Of a DNA stretch of 64,000 bases, positions 26,398 through 35,242 are shown piece by piece. A program made the position numbers and the translations under genes. The stretch covers positions 1,674,001 through 1,738,000 of the forward strand of contig NZ_OY781063.1 of assembly GCF_963676285.1 (NCBI RefSeq), given 5' to 3'. The notes beneath the pieces are model-generated. The model saw nothing but the letters and a program-made list of their open reading frames with translations. It was not told the origin of the DNA and made no database searches. This DNA is from an uncultured Sphaerochaeta sp. (lineage in GTDB: Bacteria; Spirochaetota; Spirochaetia; Sphaerochaetales; Sphaerochaetaceae). Each line of letters starts with the position of its first letter. Position 1 is the first letter of the stretch.

Positions 26398-26426
26398 ACT
26401 ATAGTGAGTGCCTCAATCTTTGTCAA
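26398..26426 (-). promoter_or_regulatory. Strong promoter of the tRNA-SRP RNA-dnaX unit
   Basis: Minus strand TTGACA (26426-26421), 17-base spacer, TATAGT (26403-26398): a perfect -35 and near-perfect -10. Transcription would start near 26391. The leader contains an inverted repeat GATATTC/GAATATC (26360-26366 with 26379-26385). The short open frame crossing this stretch is not credible as a gene. Confidence 0.85.
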
Positions 26427-26569
26427 GAACTCTGATGGGAGAAAAAAATAGCGTTCCCACCCGGAAGTGATATTGTCCTGAGGTAATGAAAGGGACTTTG
26501 TCACTTTGAAGCAGGAAGGGGATTTCTTACCTGTCTTTGTGGTATAGTCCAGGCTACAAGAAAACAAGA

Positions 26570-26611
26570 GGGGTTGGTTCTTCTGTTTTAGACGACTAGT
26601 GAACCAACCCC
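26570..26611 (-). terminator. Terminator-like hairpin
   Basis: Perfect 11-bp stem GGGGTTGGTTC (26570-26580) with GAACCAACCCC (26601-26611) and a 20-base loop. On the minus strand it is followed by TCTTGTTTTCTTG. It lies just after the stop of the small minus-strand gene at 26619, and before the tRNA promoter. Confidence 0.6.
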
Positions 26612-26618
26612 CACCCAA

Positions 26619-26912
26619 TTACAGGTGGTTACAGTATGGTATGGGATGCGCATGCAAGGCAAGCCTTGAAATCATGTTCAGGATTGTTTTTCCTTCCTTG
26701 TTGATTACCACCTCTCCCTCGACGACATAGAACATAACATATGATTCCATCAAGCATTCTGAGATGCTTCCGAGTGTCTGGAAAGCAAAGTGCGATACTT
26801 CGTCCCTCTGCTCGGAATATAAGGCAACACCTCCTGAGTTCATGTCTTGCCCTGAGGTATTGAGGCATTGATACCTTCCTTCATTGACAATTAAAAAGAC
26901 CTCTGCCACCAT
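26619..26912 (-). CDS. Hypothetical protein, 97 residues
   Basis: A small open frame without recognisable domain. Its sequence has a mixed hydrophobic pattern, three cysteines and no signal peptide. In its favour are a terminator-like hairpin directly behind its stop and its filling of the gap before lipB. Against it, the start is six bases from the divergent lipB start and lacks a Shine-Dalgarno sequence, although TATCAT lies 5 bases before the ATG. I cannot assign a function. Confidence 0.4.
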   Translation of the reverse strand: MVAEVFLIVNEGRYQCLNTSGQDMNSGGVALYSEQRDEVSHFAFQTLGSISECLMESYVMFYVVEGEVVINKEGKTILNMISRLALHAHPIPYCNHL

Positions 26913-26917
26913 AAGCT

Positions 26918-27634
26918 ATGATACAACTCCAAGATTTTTCACTGGAGAATCTTGCCTCATTGCATAATCAGGAGAAATACCCAGTTTGTATTGATTGCGG
27001 GCTGATGTCTTACCAAGATGCACTGGCACTTCAAATAAAAATCCATGAGAGGGTTGTGCAAGGTTTCCTGCCCTCGGTGATTCTGTTGCTTGAGCACCCA
27101 CCGGTAATAACGCTCGGAATGCACAAGATTCATAATCAATTGCTTTGTTCTCCAAGCCAGTTGTCTACTCTGGGCATTGAGGTTGTACAGGTTCGAAGGG
27201 GAGGGGGCAGTACGGCGCATAATCCTGGACAATTAGTTATCTATCCAATAATGCACTTCGATACCTATGGATTTCATATAGCTCCATTTGTACATTATCT
27301 TGAGCAAATTGCCATCCATGTGCTTTCAGTAACCAATGTGCAGGCGAGTAGAAGAAAGCGATTCCCTGGGTTGTGGATTGAGGGAAGGAAAATTGCTTCG
27401 CTGGGTATCCAGATTATACGAAATGTCAGTATGCATGGAATAGCGATCAACCTGGACAACGATTTGGAAATCTTCAACTATATTGTTCCTTGTGGCATTG
27501 AGGGTGTAACCATGACCAATGCACTACGCGAGGGAGGTAGATCAATACCCATGCATGAGCTGAAAGAGGTGGTCCAGTCCCGTTGTATCTCCCTCTTGCC
27601 TGAGTTTTGTGATACGTATAAGGAGAAACGATGA
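26918..27634 (+). CDS. lipB: Octanoyltransferase LipB
   Basis: 238 residues. LipB moves an octanoyl group from acyl carrier protein to the lipoyl domains of dehydrogenase or glycine-cleavage proteins, the first step of lipoate synthesis. Motifs are LLEHPPVITLGMH, the RRGGGSTAHNPGQLVIYPI loop, the lysine region GRKIASLGIQI, and VPCGIEGV holding the catalytic cysteine. The start is uncertain: ATG 26918 has no ribosome binding site, and downstream TTG codons are possible. It overlaps lipA by four bases (ATGA), so the two are coupled. Confidence 0.9.
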   Translation: MIQLQDFSLENLASLHNQEKYPVCIDCGLMSYQDALALQIKIHERVVQGFLPSVILLLEHPPVITLGMHKIHNQLLCSPSQLSTLGIEVVQVRRGGGSTAHNPGQLVIYPIMHFDTYGFHIAPFVHYLEQIAIHVLSVTNVQASRRKRFPGLWIEGRKIASLGIQIIRNVSMHGIAINLDNDLEIFNYIVPCGIEGVTMTNALREGGRSIPMHELKEVVQSRCISLLPEFCDTYKEKR

Positions 27635-28482
27635 AGATGGACCATATTCCATTCCCTCCCTGGATCAGAAAAGGTTTGTCGACAGGGCAACAGTACAAGA
27701 GAACAGAGGGTTTGCTTGAAAGCATGCAGATTGATACCATTTGCACTCAAGCAAATTGTCCCAATCAGAGAGAATGTTGGGAAAAAGGAACAGCCACAGT
27801 CTTGATACTCGGTACCATATGTACAAGAAACTGTCCCTTTTGTTCTGTCTCACATGGCTCTCCCCTTCCTCCCGATCCACTAGAACCGAAACGAATTGCC
27901 GACTTGGCAAGCGAACTTGCTTTGCAATATCTTGTGATAACCAGTGTTGACCGAGATGATCTTCCTGATGGAGGAGCCTCACAATTTAGAAGCATTGTGG
28001 AAGCTTGCAGGTTGAGAAATTCCTCAATGCGGTTTGAATTATTGGTACCTGACTTCAAAGGCGTTCAAGAAGCTGCAATAGAAGCTTTAGACCCCATACA
28101 ACCCTTTGTCTTTGGGCATAATGTGGAGACGGTACCGGAATTGTATAGGACAGTTCGTCCTGGCGGTAATTACGAGAGATCCTTGAGATTGCTTAGGTTG
28201 GCCAAAAATCGATGGCCGAAGACCCCAACCAAGTCGTCTTTGATGCTTGGGCTCAGTGAGTCTGATGAACAAGTGCTGGCAGTCTTGCAGGACTTACGCA
28301 ACAGCGGATGTAATCGGCTTTGTCTGGGCCAATACCTTAAACCTACAAAGGATTCACTACCTGTAAGAAAATATATTCATCCTGACGAGTTTGCCCACTG
28401 GCGAGATGTTGCAATTACCATGGGTTTTGATTGGGTGTTGTCTGAACCCTTTGCACGAAGCAGTTATCATGCTGAAGAGTAA
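27631..28482 (+). CDS. lipA: Lipoyl synthase LipA
   Basis: 283 residues. This radical SAM enzyme inserts two sulfurs into the octanoyl group made by LipB. The auxiliary cluster cysteines are Cys38, Cys43 and Cys49 (CTQANCPNQREC) and the radical SAM cluster cysteines are Cys64, Cys68 and Cys71 (CTRNCPFC). The family's C-terminal RSSYHA, whose serine ligates the auxiliary cluster, is present. It is slightly short but complete. ATGAAG overlaps the lipB stop. Confidence 0.95.
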   Translation: MKMDHIPFPPWIRKGLSTGQQYKRTEGLLESMQIDTICTQANCPNQRECWEKGTATVLILGTICTRNCPFCSVSHGSPLPPDPLEPKRIADLASELALQYLVITSVDRDDLPDGGASQFRSIVEACRLRNSSMRFELLVPDFKGVQEAAIEALDPIQPFVFGHNVETVPELYRTVRPGGNYERSLRLLRLAKNRWPKTPTKSSLMLGLSESDEQVLAVLQDLRNSGCNRLCLGQYLKPTKDSLPVRKYIHPDEFAHWRDVAITMGFDWVLSEPFARSSYHAEE

Positions 28483-28536
28483 TGCCGCATGATGTTTTCT
28501 ATGAGGGTTGCCTACATGCGTTGTAAATCCTCTTTC

Positions 28537-28565
28537 TTGACAGCTTAGTCAGCTCTCGTCATGAT
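28537..28565 (+). promoter_or_regulatory. Candidate promoter of the M28 peptidase gene (leaderless type)
   Basis: TTGACA (28537-28542), 17-base spacer, CATGAT (28560-28565), ending 9 bases before ATG 28575. The -35 is perfect and the -10 matches at four positions. No ribosome binding site is present. Confidence 0.45.
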
Positions 28566-28574
28566 GAAACAATC

Positions 28575-29966
28575 ATGAAGTTCCCTCTTCCAAGAAAACG
28601 CAAGAAGCCACCTACGCTGGTGGATGGCCAAAAAGAGAAACCTAGGCAAAAACTCGAGACATTGAAAGCCGGTAAGCTTGCTAGCCTTGCCCTGGCCTTC
28701 ACCAAGACTCTTGTTGATCTCTATGGCCCAAGGGTAGCCGGTAGTGATGCAGGTCATAGTGCCGCTGAAGCAATTGAGGATGCGTATAAACATTTCTGTG
28801 ATGAAACAACCAAGACCAAATTCCCTCTCGATACGAAGGCTCATAGTCAACCTTTCACGATTATGATCATCCTCTATCCTCTTTTGGTGGTCCTTATGTT
28901 GATTGGACTGCCCTGGATTTCCCTCTTGCTTTTTATCGGTTTTTGCTATTACGTCGCTAGGGAACTCTATTTCTACCGACCTTTTGTCCGTAAAAATCGT
29001 TGCAACGCAGAAGGGGTGAATGTCCATGGAGTCCTGGAACCAAAGGAAGAGGTACAACACACGCTTATTTTCAGTTCACATCATGACAGCGCTCCTCTAC
29101 AACGATACAACCAGCTTGATTGGTTCTCCTACGTAAAAAATGTACTCTTCCCGGTTGGCCTGTTCATTGCTTGCGGAGTGCTGGCCTTGGTTCAGATCTT
29201 TTCAGAGCTTCTTGCAAGTGCTTTGTTTTTGCCGAATATTCCTTCCATTGCACAACTCATTCTCCTTATCCTTTTTCTGGGAGCTACCCCCCTGTTGTTT
29301 CCCCTGCGGTCCATGTATGGGAAGGAGGGATCTCCTGGAGCTGGGGACAATCTTGTTTCAGTAGGGATGACAGTCCAGCTTGCCAGGTATTTCCATTGGA
29401 GGAAGGATTGTGGGAAGCCTCTAAGGAATACCCGACTGATCTTCTGCTCCTTTGACGGGGAGGAAGCAGCACTGCAGGGATCGAGGCATTGGTATGCATC
29501 AATGGCTGACTCATTGATTGATCCTATCGCATTGAACTTTGATTCCGTCTACTACAGTGACCAGATAACCTTCCTGGAGAAGGATGTGAATGGAACCCAA
29601 CAGCTTGATGCTTCCTTGGCAAGGCGCTGTACGGAAATTGCACACTCTATGGGGTATGAATCCAGAAGTGAAGCAATTCCACGCCTGTGGGGCGGCACCG
29701 ATGCTGCTGAAGCGAGCAGGTGTGGTATTTCAGCCACCACCCTGACCGCAGTTGCTTGGGATGACCGTAGCAAACCATCGGTACAGCATACCCGCAATGA
29801 CGTAGTGGAAGCGATAGAACCGAGTGCCCTGGAAAGAGCGCTCTCCATTGCCATCAAACTCACTGATATGGTAGATGGAAAAAGATTATGGGAAGAGAAT
29901 AAGGAAGAAGCGGAGGAATCTCCACCTGAGGTTTCCTTGACCTTCTCAAGGCTTACAAATCGTTAA
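28575..29966 (+). CDS. Membrane-embedded M28 family aminopeptidase
   Basis: 463 residues. Zinc-peptidase motifs of family M28 are visible: SSHHDSAP (zinc His plus catalytic Asp), SPGAGDNLVSVG (bridging Asp), FDGEEAALQGS (catalytic and zinc Glu pair), WGGTDAAEA (zinc Asp) and QHTRND (zinc His). Four hydrophobic segments, two near residues 96-135 and two near 190-250, split the peptidase domain. That is unusual and would tether the catalytic part to the membrane. There is no cleavable signal peptide. The physiological substrate is not known. Confidence 0.85.
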   Translation: MKFPLPRKRKKPPTLVDGQKEKPRQKLETLKAGKLASLALAFTKTLVDLYGPRVAGSDAGHSAAEAIEDAYKHFCDETTKTKFPLDTKAHSQPFTIMIILYPLLVVLMLIGLPWISLLLFIGFCYYVARELYFYRPFVRKNRCNAEGVNVHGVLEPKEEVQHTLIFSSHHDSAPLQRYNQLDWFSYVKNVLFPVGLFIACGVLALVQIFSELLASALFLPNIPSIAQLILLILFLGATPLLFPLRSMYGKEGSPGAGDNLVSVGMTVQLARYFHWRKDCGKPLRNTRLIFCSFDGEEAALQGSRHWYASMADSLIDPIALNFDSVYYSDQITFLEKDVNGTQQLDASLARRCTEIAHSMGYESRSEAIPRLWGGTDAAEASRCGISATTLTAVAWDDRSKPSVQHTRNDVVEAIEPSALERALSIAIKLTDMVDGKRLWEENKEEAEESPPEVSLTFSRLTNR

Positions 29967-30552
29967 GAGATACCTCACACTGTCCTCCTGAGAGTTCAGT
30001 AATTCTGGAAGATAATTGCTCAGCATTGGTTTTTGGCAGTGCCCCTGAGATTGTAACATCTGTAGTGAATTCTTCGTTTTCAATATCCGCTTGAAGCAAT
30101 CCAAGGTCAATCTTTGCTAGCTCATAAAGATTATAGGGTATCGTGAAGGAGAATCTTGTTTTCTCAATCAACTCTTCTGTCTTGATAATGGAGAGCACTT
30201 CCTTGGCACTATCGCCATAGGCTTTTACCAGACCTCCAGTGCCCAATAACGTTCCTCCGAAGTAACGGATGATGAGTATCAGGATATTGGTGACACTGCT
30301 CCCTTTCAGTACCTCAAGTGCGGGTCTGCCTGCAGTATTCTTTGGCTCATGGTCATCACTATAGCTATAGAGATCTCCCTTTGGTCCAACGACAGCAGCA
30401 TGAACAACATGATTAGCCCCTGGATGTTCTGCTCTCGTTTCATTAACCAGGTTCTTGATCTCGGAGAGTTCCCTGATGGGTTGAGCGATAGCTATGAATC
30501 GAGACTTTTTTACTTCAATCTCACACTGTGAGCGTTGCTTGAGTATCTTCAT
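29953..30552 (-). CDS. IMPACT/YigZ family protein
   Basis: About 199 residues. The N-terminal UPF0029 (impact) domain has KKSRFIAIAQPI, the NHVVHAAVVG and DDHEPKNTAGRPALEVL segments and IIRYFGGTLLGTGGLVKAYGDS, as in E. coli YigZ and eukaryotic IMPACT. A C-terminal DUF1949 domain follows. Eukaryotic members regulate translation under stress; the bacterial function is unsettled. ATG 30552 has AGGTGG just upstream and lies one base after the aldo/keto reductase stop. The 3' end overlaps the convergent peptidase gene by 14 bases. Confidence 0.88.
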   Translation of the reverse strand: MKILKQRSQCEIEVKKSRFIAIAQPIRELSEIKNLVNETRAEHPGANHVVHAAVVGPKGDLYSYSDDHEPKNTAGRPALEVLKGSSVTNILILIIRYFGGTLLGTGGLVKAYGDSAKEVLSIIKTEELIEKTRFSFTIPYNLYELAKIDLGLLQADIENEEFTTDVTISGALPKTNAEQLSSRITELSGGQCEVSLNDL

Positions 30553-30553
30553 G

Positions 30554-31459
30554 CTACCACCTATGTCCGAAAAGATTGTCCCATGAAGGGGGAGCGCATG
30601 CACTTAATCGTCCTGCCACTTCATCCAACAACCTTTTCTCTCCTTCGTCAAGGCTGATTACATCGGTTTCCAGGAGCGGGAACAACTGCTGGGGTGAACG
30701 TGCCCCAATAAGGATGCTTGTAAAATCCTGGCTCCGGGCCCAGACCAGGGCAAGTTGAGCCATGCTAAGCGCTTTCTCTTTTGCAAGGAAAGAGAGCAGC
30801 TCAAGCAATTCCATGAATACCGAATAGGCTCTATCTTGGTACACATAGAGATTCCCCCTGCTGTCGTTGGGCCTCTCGGGATACTTACCGCTGAGCAATC
30901 CTAGACCAAGGGGACTGTATCCCACCAAGGAGATGCCTTGTTTCTCTGCATACTCCTTATACTCTTTCAGTCCCCTTGTCCAAAGAAGTGAACAAGGTAT
31001 TTGCAGGAACGTGATGGGAAGACCCTGCAAACTTTTCACTAAGAAGAGAGGGGTATTGGAAAGTCCAAGGGATTGAACTTTTCCTTGCTCGATAAGACAT
31101 GCTGCAGATTCCACGATGGGTCTAAGGTCTACCGAGGAGCTAGGCCAGTGCAGGTACAGGGTATTGATCGAGGTCCTCTTAAGTCGGTCGAGACTTTTCT
31201 GGACATCTTGAGCTACCAAGCTGGGGTGTTTGGGCATGAATTTTGTATCAATGATGGCTGATTTTCCAGAAAGGACCGAACCGAGCAGTTGCTCGGCGAG
31301 GCCATTTCCATACGATGGGGCGGTATCAAAATGCCTGATACCTGCCTTGTATGCAGCGCTGATCGTAAGACGGGAAGCTTGTGTGGTGCTTCCGGTCCAA
31401 AATCCATGGCTGGGACCGAATTGCCAGCTTCCCAGAGCCAGGTCAGAGCTCTTCTTCAT
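30554..31459 (-). CDS. Aldo/keto reductase
   Basis: 301 residues forming an NADPH-dependent TIM-barrel oxidoreductase. The catalytic tetrad is visible as Asp45 and Tyr50 (FDTAPSYGNG), Lys73 (IIDTKF) and His104 (LYLHWPS). The C-terminal cofactor region IGARSPQQL is also typical. It overlaps the Nudix gene by 17 bases and precedes the IMPACT gene by one base, so the three minus-strand genes form one unit. The carbonyl substrate is unknown. Confidence 0.88.
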   Translation of the reverse strand: MKKSSDLALGSWQFGPSHGFWTGSTTQASRLTISAAYKAGIRHFDTAPSYGNGLAEQLLGSVLSGKSAIIDTKFMPKHPSLVAQDVQKSLDRLKRTSINTLYLHWPSSSVDLRPIVESAACLIEQGKVQSLGLSNTPLFLVKSLQGLPITFLQIPCSLLWTRGLKEYKEYAEKQGISLVGYSPLGLGLLSGKYPERPNDSRGNLYVYQDRAYSVFMELLELLSFLAKEKALSMAQLALVWARSQDFTSILIGARSPQQLFPLLETDVISLDEGEKRLLDEVAGRLSACAPPSWDNLFGHRW

Positions 31460-32387
31460 CGTCCTCTTCGGTGGTGACCAATTTGTCTACCATTACCTGT
31501 CCATCGAAGATGAAGGAACCTTCAAAGCGTTTTCCTTCCATGGCAAGCGGAAGCCAGTGGATATCATCCTCCCACATCTTGTCATAGGGAATTTCACTTA
31601 CCGGGCACCAGAAGGGGCGTGCTTCTTCGGTCTCTTGGAGTTCTCCACTAAAGGAGTGGGCAAAATAGACATATCCGCGTTCTGAAAGACCATCACGGAA
31701 CTGGAAGTTTAGCTTTCCAACCATGCGTAGGTCATCAACCTCAAGACCAGTCTCCTCGGTAAATTCGCGCTTTGCAGCTTCAAGAGCGGTTTCAGTCTCT
31801 TCAATATGACCGCCGGGAGCATTTACCAGTCCAGAGCCCAGACCGGTTTTCTTGTCAATAAGAAGCACTTGATCATCATTGAACAGATAGGTAATGACAC
31901 ACACTTCCTTAGGTTCCCACAGATCCCAGTCAATGTCTGAAACCGAGGCCGCGTCACGATAGCGTGTATCTTCTTCAGTTTCTTCTGGTTGTGCAAGCTC
32001 TTTCTTCTTTTCTTCTTCCGCCTTGGCTTCCTCAGGATGAGCCTTGTAGTGGCACTCCTGACAAAGATTGTCGTCATGTCCAATGATGTGGTTGAAATCA
32101 AGTCGCTTGTCACACTCAACGCAGTGGAAACGGAATGGAAGGGCTCGCTTTCTCAATAGGAAGAGAAGCCCTGCACAGATAATGACTACCAACCAACCGA
32201 GGTTGTGGTTCAGATCTCTGGAGAGGATGACTACCACTCCTACCTCAAAAAGAAGCAAGATGGAGGCCAGGTAGATGGTGGCAAACCGTTTCTTATAGGT
32301 TCCCGGAATTTTTCGTTGGGCAAGATTAAGTAAAAGGATAGCGATCAGAGCCCAAGTATAGTATTGTTCGATGGTTTGAAGAATCAT
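31443..32387 (-). CDS. Membrane-anchored zinc-ribbon Nudix hydrolase
   Basis: 314 residues in three parts. Residues 1-80 contain two or three membrane segments. Residues 85-115 hold a zinc ribbon (Cys89, Cys92, Cys109, Cys112), followed by a Lys/Glu-rich linker. Residues 160-300 are a Nudix domain whose box GHIEET-E-TALEAAK-REFTEETGL (193-215) has all catalytic residues, so it should cleave a nucleoside diphosphate-linked compound such as 8-oxo-dGTP. Tethering a Nudix enzyme to the membrane through a zinc ribbon is unusual. The C-terminus is acidic. The start ATG 32387 has no clear ribosome binding site; TATACC lies 8 bases upstream. Confidence 0.85.
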   Translation of the reverse strand: MILQTIEQYYTWALIAILLLNLAQRKIPGTYKKRFATIYLASILLLFEVGVVVILSRDLNHNLGWLVVIICAGLLFLLRKRALPFRFHCVECDKRLDFNHIIGHDDNLCQECHYKAHPEEAKAEEEKKKELAQPEETEEDTRYRDAASVSDIDWDLWEPKEVCVITYLFNDDQVLLIDKKTGLGSGLVNAPGGHIEETETALEAAKREFTEETGLEVDDLRMVGKLNFQFRDGLSERGYVYFAHSFSGELQETEEARPFWCPVSEIPYDKMWEDDIHWLPLAMEGKRFEGSFIFDGQVMVDKLVTTEEDDEEEL

Positions 32388-32502
32388 GATGCTAGGGTAT
32401 AGGGAGCAGGGTCCTTCGTCAAGCTTGGGATGCTATTCTCGTTGCTCATCGATAATTTTTGGAGTAAGCTAGCAGTAGTACCTAATGCTAGGGAGGATGC
32501 CA

Positions 32503-33168
32503 ATGAAACAAGTAGATGTCGCTACATACATCGATCACACGGTGCTCGCAGCTTCTGCGACTCGTCCTATGATAGAGAAACTTTGCAAGGAAGCAGCCCA
32601 ATATCATTTTGCTTCAGTATGTGTAAACAGTTGCTGGGTGCCGCTCTGTGCTAAACTGTTGGAAAAGAGCGATGTAAAAGTTTGTACCGTGGTTGGGTTC
32701 CCCTTGGGAGCAATGGCTACAGAAAGTAAGGCCTTCGAGGCCAAGACAGCAGTGAAAGCTGGAGCCGAAGAGGTTGATATGGTCATCAATATCGGATTCT
32801 TGAAGAACCATGATGATGATTTGGTACAGGATGATATTACTGCAGTAAAGAAGGCTTGTGGGAATGCACACCTGAAAGTCATCATCGAGACCTGTCTTTT
32901 GAATGAAGAGGAAAAAGTACGTGCCTGTAGGTTGGCAAAAGCCAGCGGTGCAGATTTTGTAAAGACTTCTACCGGTTTTTCCACCGGAGGGGCAACCGCA
33001 AAGGATATTGCCTTGATGCGTAAGACCGTTGGTCCAGAGTTGGGCGTGAAAGCCTCTGGAGGAGTACGTACATACGAGGATGCCATTGCAATGATTGAAG
33101 CAGGGGCCACAAGAATCGGGGCCTCAAGCGGCATTGCAATTGTAGAGGGGTCGCATGGCGCGAATTGA
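32503..33168 (+). CDS. deoC: Deoxyribose-phosphate aldolase
   Basis: 221 residues. DeoC splits 2-deoxyribose-5-phosphate into glyceraldehyde-3-phosphate and acetaldehyde in deoxynucleoside breakdown. The Schiff-base lysine is Lys154 in [23 protein letters not shown] at the N-terminus and [13 protein letters not shown] near the C-terminus are family blocks. ATG 32503 has AGGGAGG 6 bases upstream; an upstream TTG start is less likely. The end overlaps the thymidine-kinase-like gene by 14 bases, suggesting a joint role in deoxynucleoside salvage. Confidence 0.95.
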   Translation: MKQVDVATYIDHTVLAASATRPMIEKLCKEAAQYHFASVCVNSCWVPLCAKLLEKSDVKVCTVVGFPLGAMATESKAFEAKTAVKAGAEEVDMVINIGFLKNHDDDLVQDDITAVKKACGNAHLKVIIETCLLNEEEKVRACRLAKASGADFVKTSTGFSTGGATAKDIALMRKTVGPELGVKASGGVRTYEDAIAMIEAGATRIGASSGIAIVEGSHGAN

Positions 33169-34297
33169 ACAGAAGATTGAAAGTGCCGATTTCCTCAAGA
33201 GTCTGGGGTTTCCCACGCTTGATGTCCATGAAACATTCTCGCATTTTGATTTCACCTCGCCCGGGCGAAGGGTGCTTTTGATAGGGCCCATGGGCTCGGG
33301 CAAGACTGAGTTTGCAGCACGGGTTTGGCGGGATGCCGCCATTGCACAGAGGAAGGGGGAGAAGGTAAGAAGCCTGACCAGTAGTGGTCAGGTTGACCGC
33401 CGGAAGGTCTTCTTCATCCGTTCCGAGATCGATGGTACCCGTTTTACCGATTATCCTGAGGATGCGCTCTGCTACCGCAGTGGATATGTAAGCTGTGGGG
33501 AGAATATTGCGAGAATCAGGGACTCTTTTGGTTTGGAGCGAGTGCTTCAGGATAATCCTACTGTGGGAACCTTTATCATTGATGAAGCATCATTCTTTGA
33601 TGAAAGGCTTGCATATGTGGTTCGTAATCATAGTTATGAACGTGGGGTTATGTTCATATTCCCTACCTTGATCCTGAACTTCCGTCGGGACTTGTTCAAT
33701 TCCACTGCACGGTTGATGCTCGATATAGCAACAGATGTAATCCCACTTACTGCGTATTGTGAACATCCAGACTGTATCAGTGATGCATTCTATACCTATC
33801 GATACTATCAGGTGGAAGGAAAGGAGTGCCCCGCACTCTATTTCGATCCTCTGATCATCGTTGGTGGGGATTCCCATAAGGACAGTACCCTGGAACCGAA
33901 CTATGCTGCTCGTTGTGATGAACATCACTATCTTCCCGGGAAGGAGTATACCTTCTTCCACCTCAAACCACTGGGTGAACTTGCCTCCCGTGGGGATGAA
34001 AAGCCATTGAGAAATGAACTTGCTGCGCTGAAGGGAAATATTGAGCAGTCGATGCTCTATGAGAATTTCTGTGAACGTTACCGGGGTAAGACAGACGAAG
34101 AAATCTTTTTCAATGCTCTTCTTCCTCAGAATATTGCAGAAAAGGCACTGGTCTTCCTCTTTTGTGAGCAGAATCTTGTACCGGAAGAGGTGTTGCTTCG
34201 CCTGGTTTCAGAGCTTGAGCTGGATACAAACTACCTTTCCAAGGTCCTTTCCGACAACAAGCGGCCTGTCTCCTTCGAGCAGCCGCTCTTGTTGTAG
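33155..34297 (+). CDS. Thymidine kinase-like protein with C-terminal extension
   Basis: 380 residues. The middle resembles type II thymidine kinase: P-loop GPMGSGKT (44-51), DEASFF (about residue 143, cf. DEAQFF) and a split zinc site starting with CEHPDC (Cys202, Cys207) and ending with a Cys-x-x-His motif near residue 254. Ordinary thymidine kinases have about 190-230 residues; this protein has about 35 extra at the N-terminus and about 110 at the C-terminus of unknown fold. The overlap with deoC supports nucleoside salvage. Whether it still phosphorylates thymidine is not certain. Confidence 0.75.
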   Translation: MARIEQKIESADFLKSLGFPTLDVHETFSHFDFTSPGRRVLLIGPMGSGKTEFAARVWRDAAIAQRKGEKVRSLTSSGQVDRRKVFFIRSEIDGTRFTDYPEDALCYRSGYVSCGENIARIRDSFGLERVLQDNPTVGTFIIDEASFFDERLAYVVRNHSYERGVMFIFPTLILNFRRDLFNSTARLMLDIATDVIPLTAYCEHPDCISDAFYTYRYYQVEGKECPALYFDPLIIVGGDSHKDSTLEPNYAARCDEHHYLPGKEYTFFHLKPLGELASRGDEKPLRNELAALKGNIEQSMLYENFCERYRGKTDEEIFFNALLPQNIAEKALVFLFCEQNLVPEEVLLRLVSELELDTNYLSKVLSDNKRPVSFEQPLLL

Positions 34298-34356
34298 AGT
34301 ACGGAAAGATACAAAATCGTGCCATGAAAAGCCCTTGAGGGCTCTTCTGGTATGGT

Positions 34357-35235
34357 TCAGTATGTAGAGAGCAATGCAAGTGTTTCCTTCAAGGTAGAGA
34401 CCGTTAGATCTTCGAGCAGGGCAGGGACTTCAATGTTTCGTCTTCTCAGTTCCCCAAAAAGGAATTTCCAGTCCAGAACCCCATCCCCTACCGTAAGATC
34501 CCCGACCTTTATACCTTGGTCGTTGAGCTTGTAGTCCTTGACGTGGATTGCTGCAATCTTATCCCCGAATGCATCGAGGGCGGAGCAGAAGAAGTCTTTC
34601 TGGGCGGCAAATGAGGGAGTGCCCATAACACTGCCATCTGCCTCGCTTATCCCGATCCATGGGACGAGATTTGCCGGGTCATAGATGACTCTAAGGTGGG
34701 GACTGTCGAACTTCTCCATCAAGGCTGCCATCCTTGGGATGGTGCTGATGGTATGCTGTTTGCTTACCGCTTCGATGCCGACGATTGCATCATACTTAAC
34801 GGCAGCTTCAAGGAGCCTCTCTATGCTACGGTAGAAGATGTCGAGGACCTTGGCACTTGCCGTTTCTCTGTGGTAGGAGTTGTCAGGATGGAAAGAACCG
34901 GTTTCGGTTCCCACCAAAGGGCATCCAAGGAGGTTGGCATATTTTAGGTGGTTTTCAAATTTACGAAGCTCTGCATCCCTCTCTGCCTTGTCAGGGTGTA
35001 CGGGGTTGATGTAACTTCCAAAAACGCCAACGTATGCGCCTTTTGCCTTGAGTGCGTCACGAACTGAGATGATGAACTGCTCACTGTAGTCTTCTGCATC
35101 AGGAGCGTTCTTGAGAACTTTTTTCAAAGCGAGCTGAATGGGTATTGAATCCCCATAGAGGGAAATCTCGCTTGCAAGGTCGTTAATGGTATCGAAGGTA
35201 CCAAGATCATGAGCTCTGATTCCTAACTGTTTCAT
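34357..35235 (-). CDS. Sugar phosphate isomerase/epimerase (xylose isomerase-like TIM barrel)
   Basis: About 292 residues of the AP endonuclease 2/xylose isomerase-like superfamily, a metal-dependent barrel used by many sugar and polyol epimerases. Supporting segments are IVGIEAVSKQHT (a metal-binding Glu strand), VIYDPANLVPW and AIHVKDYKL (metal-binding His). Upstream residues in the same frame run into the divergent GH28 gene, so ATG 35235 is chosen. It lies 7 bases behind a TACAAT box with no Shine-Dalgarno sequence. The position next to a polygalacturonase suggests a role in uronic acid or pectic sugar metabolism, which is inference. Confidence 0.82.
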   Translation of the reverse strand: MKQLGIRAHDLGTFDTINDLASEISLYGDSIPIQLALKKVLKNAPDAEDYSEQFIISVRDALKAKGAYVGVFGSYINPVHPDKAERDAELRKFENHLKYANLLGCPLVGTETGSFHPDNSYHRETASAKVLDIFYRSIERLLEAAVKYDAIVGIEAVSKQHTISTIPRMAALMEKFDSPHLRVIYDPANLVPWIGISEADGSVMGTPSFAAQKDFFCSALDAFGDKIAAIHVKDYKLNDQGIKVGDLTVGDGVLDWKFLFGELRRRNIEVPALLEDLTVSTLKETLALLSTY

Positions 35236-35242
35236 AGCTGGT

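Noticed and set aside
26373..26618. 81-codon open frame on the minus strand before the tRNA cluster
   Set aside because: It contains the strong tRNA promoter and one arm of a terminator hairpin, and its sequence has no protein-like features.
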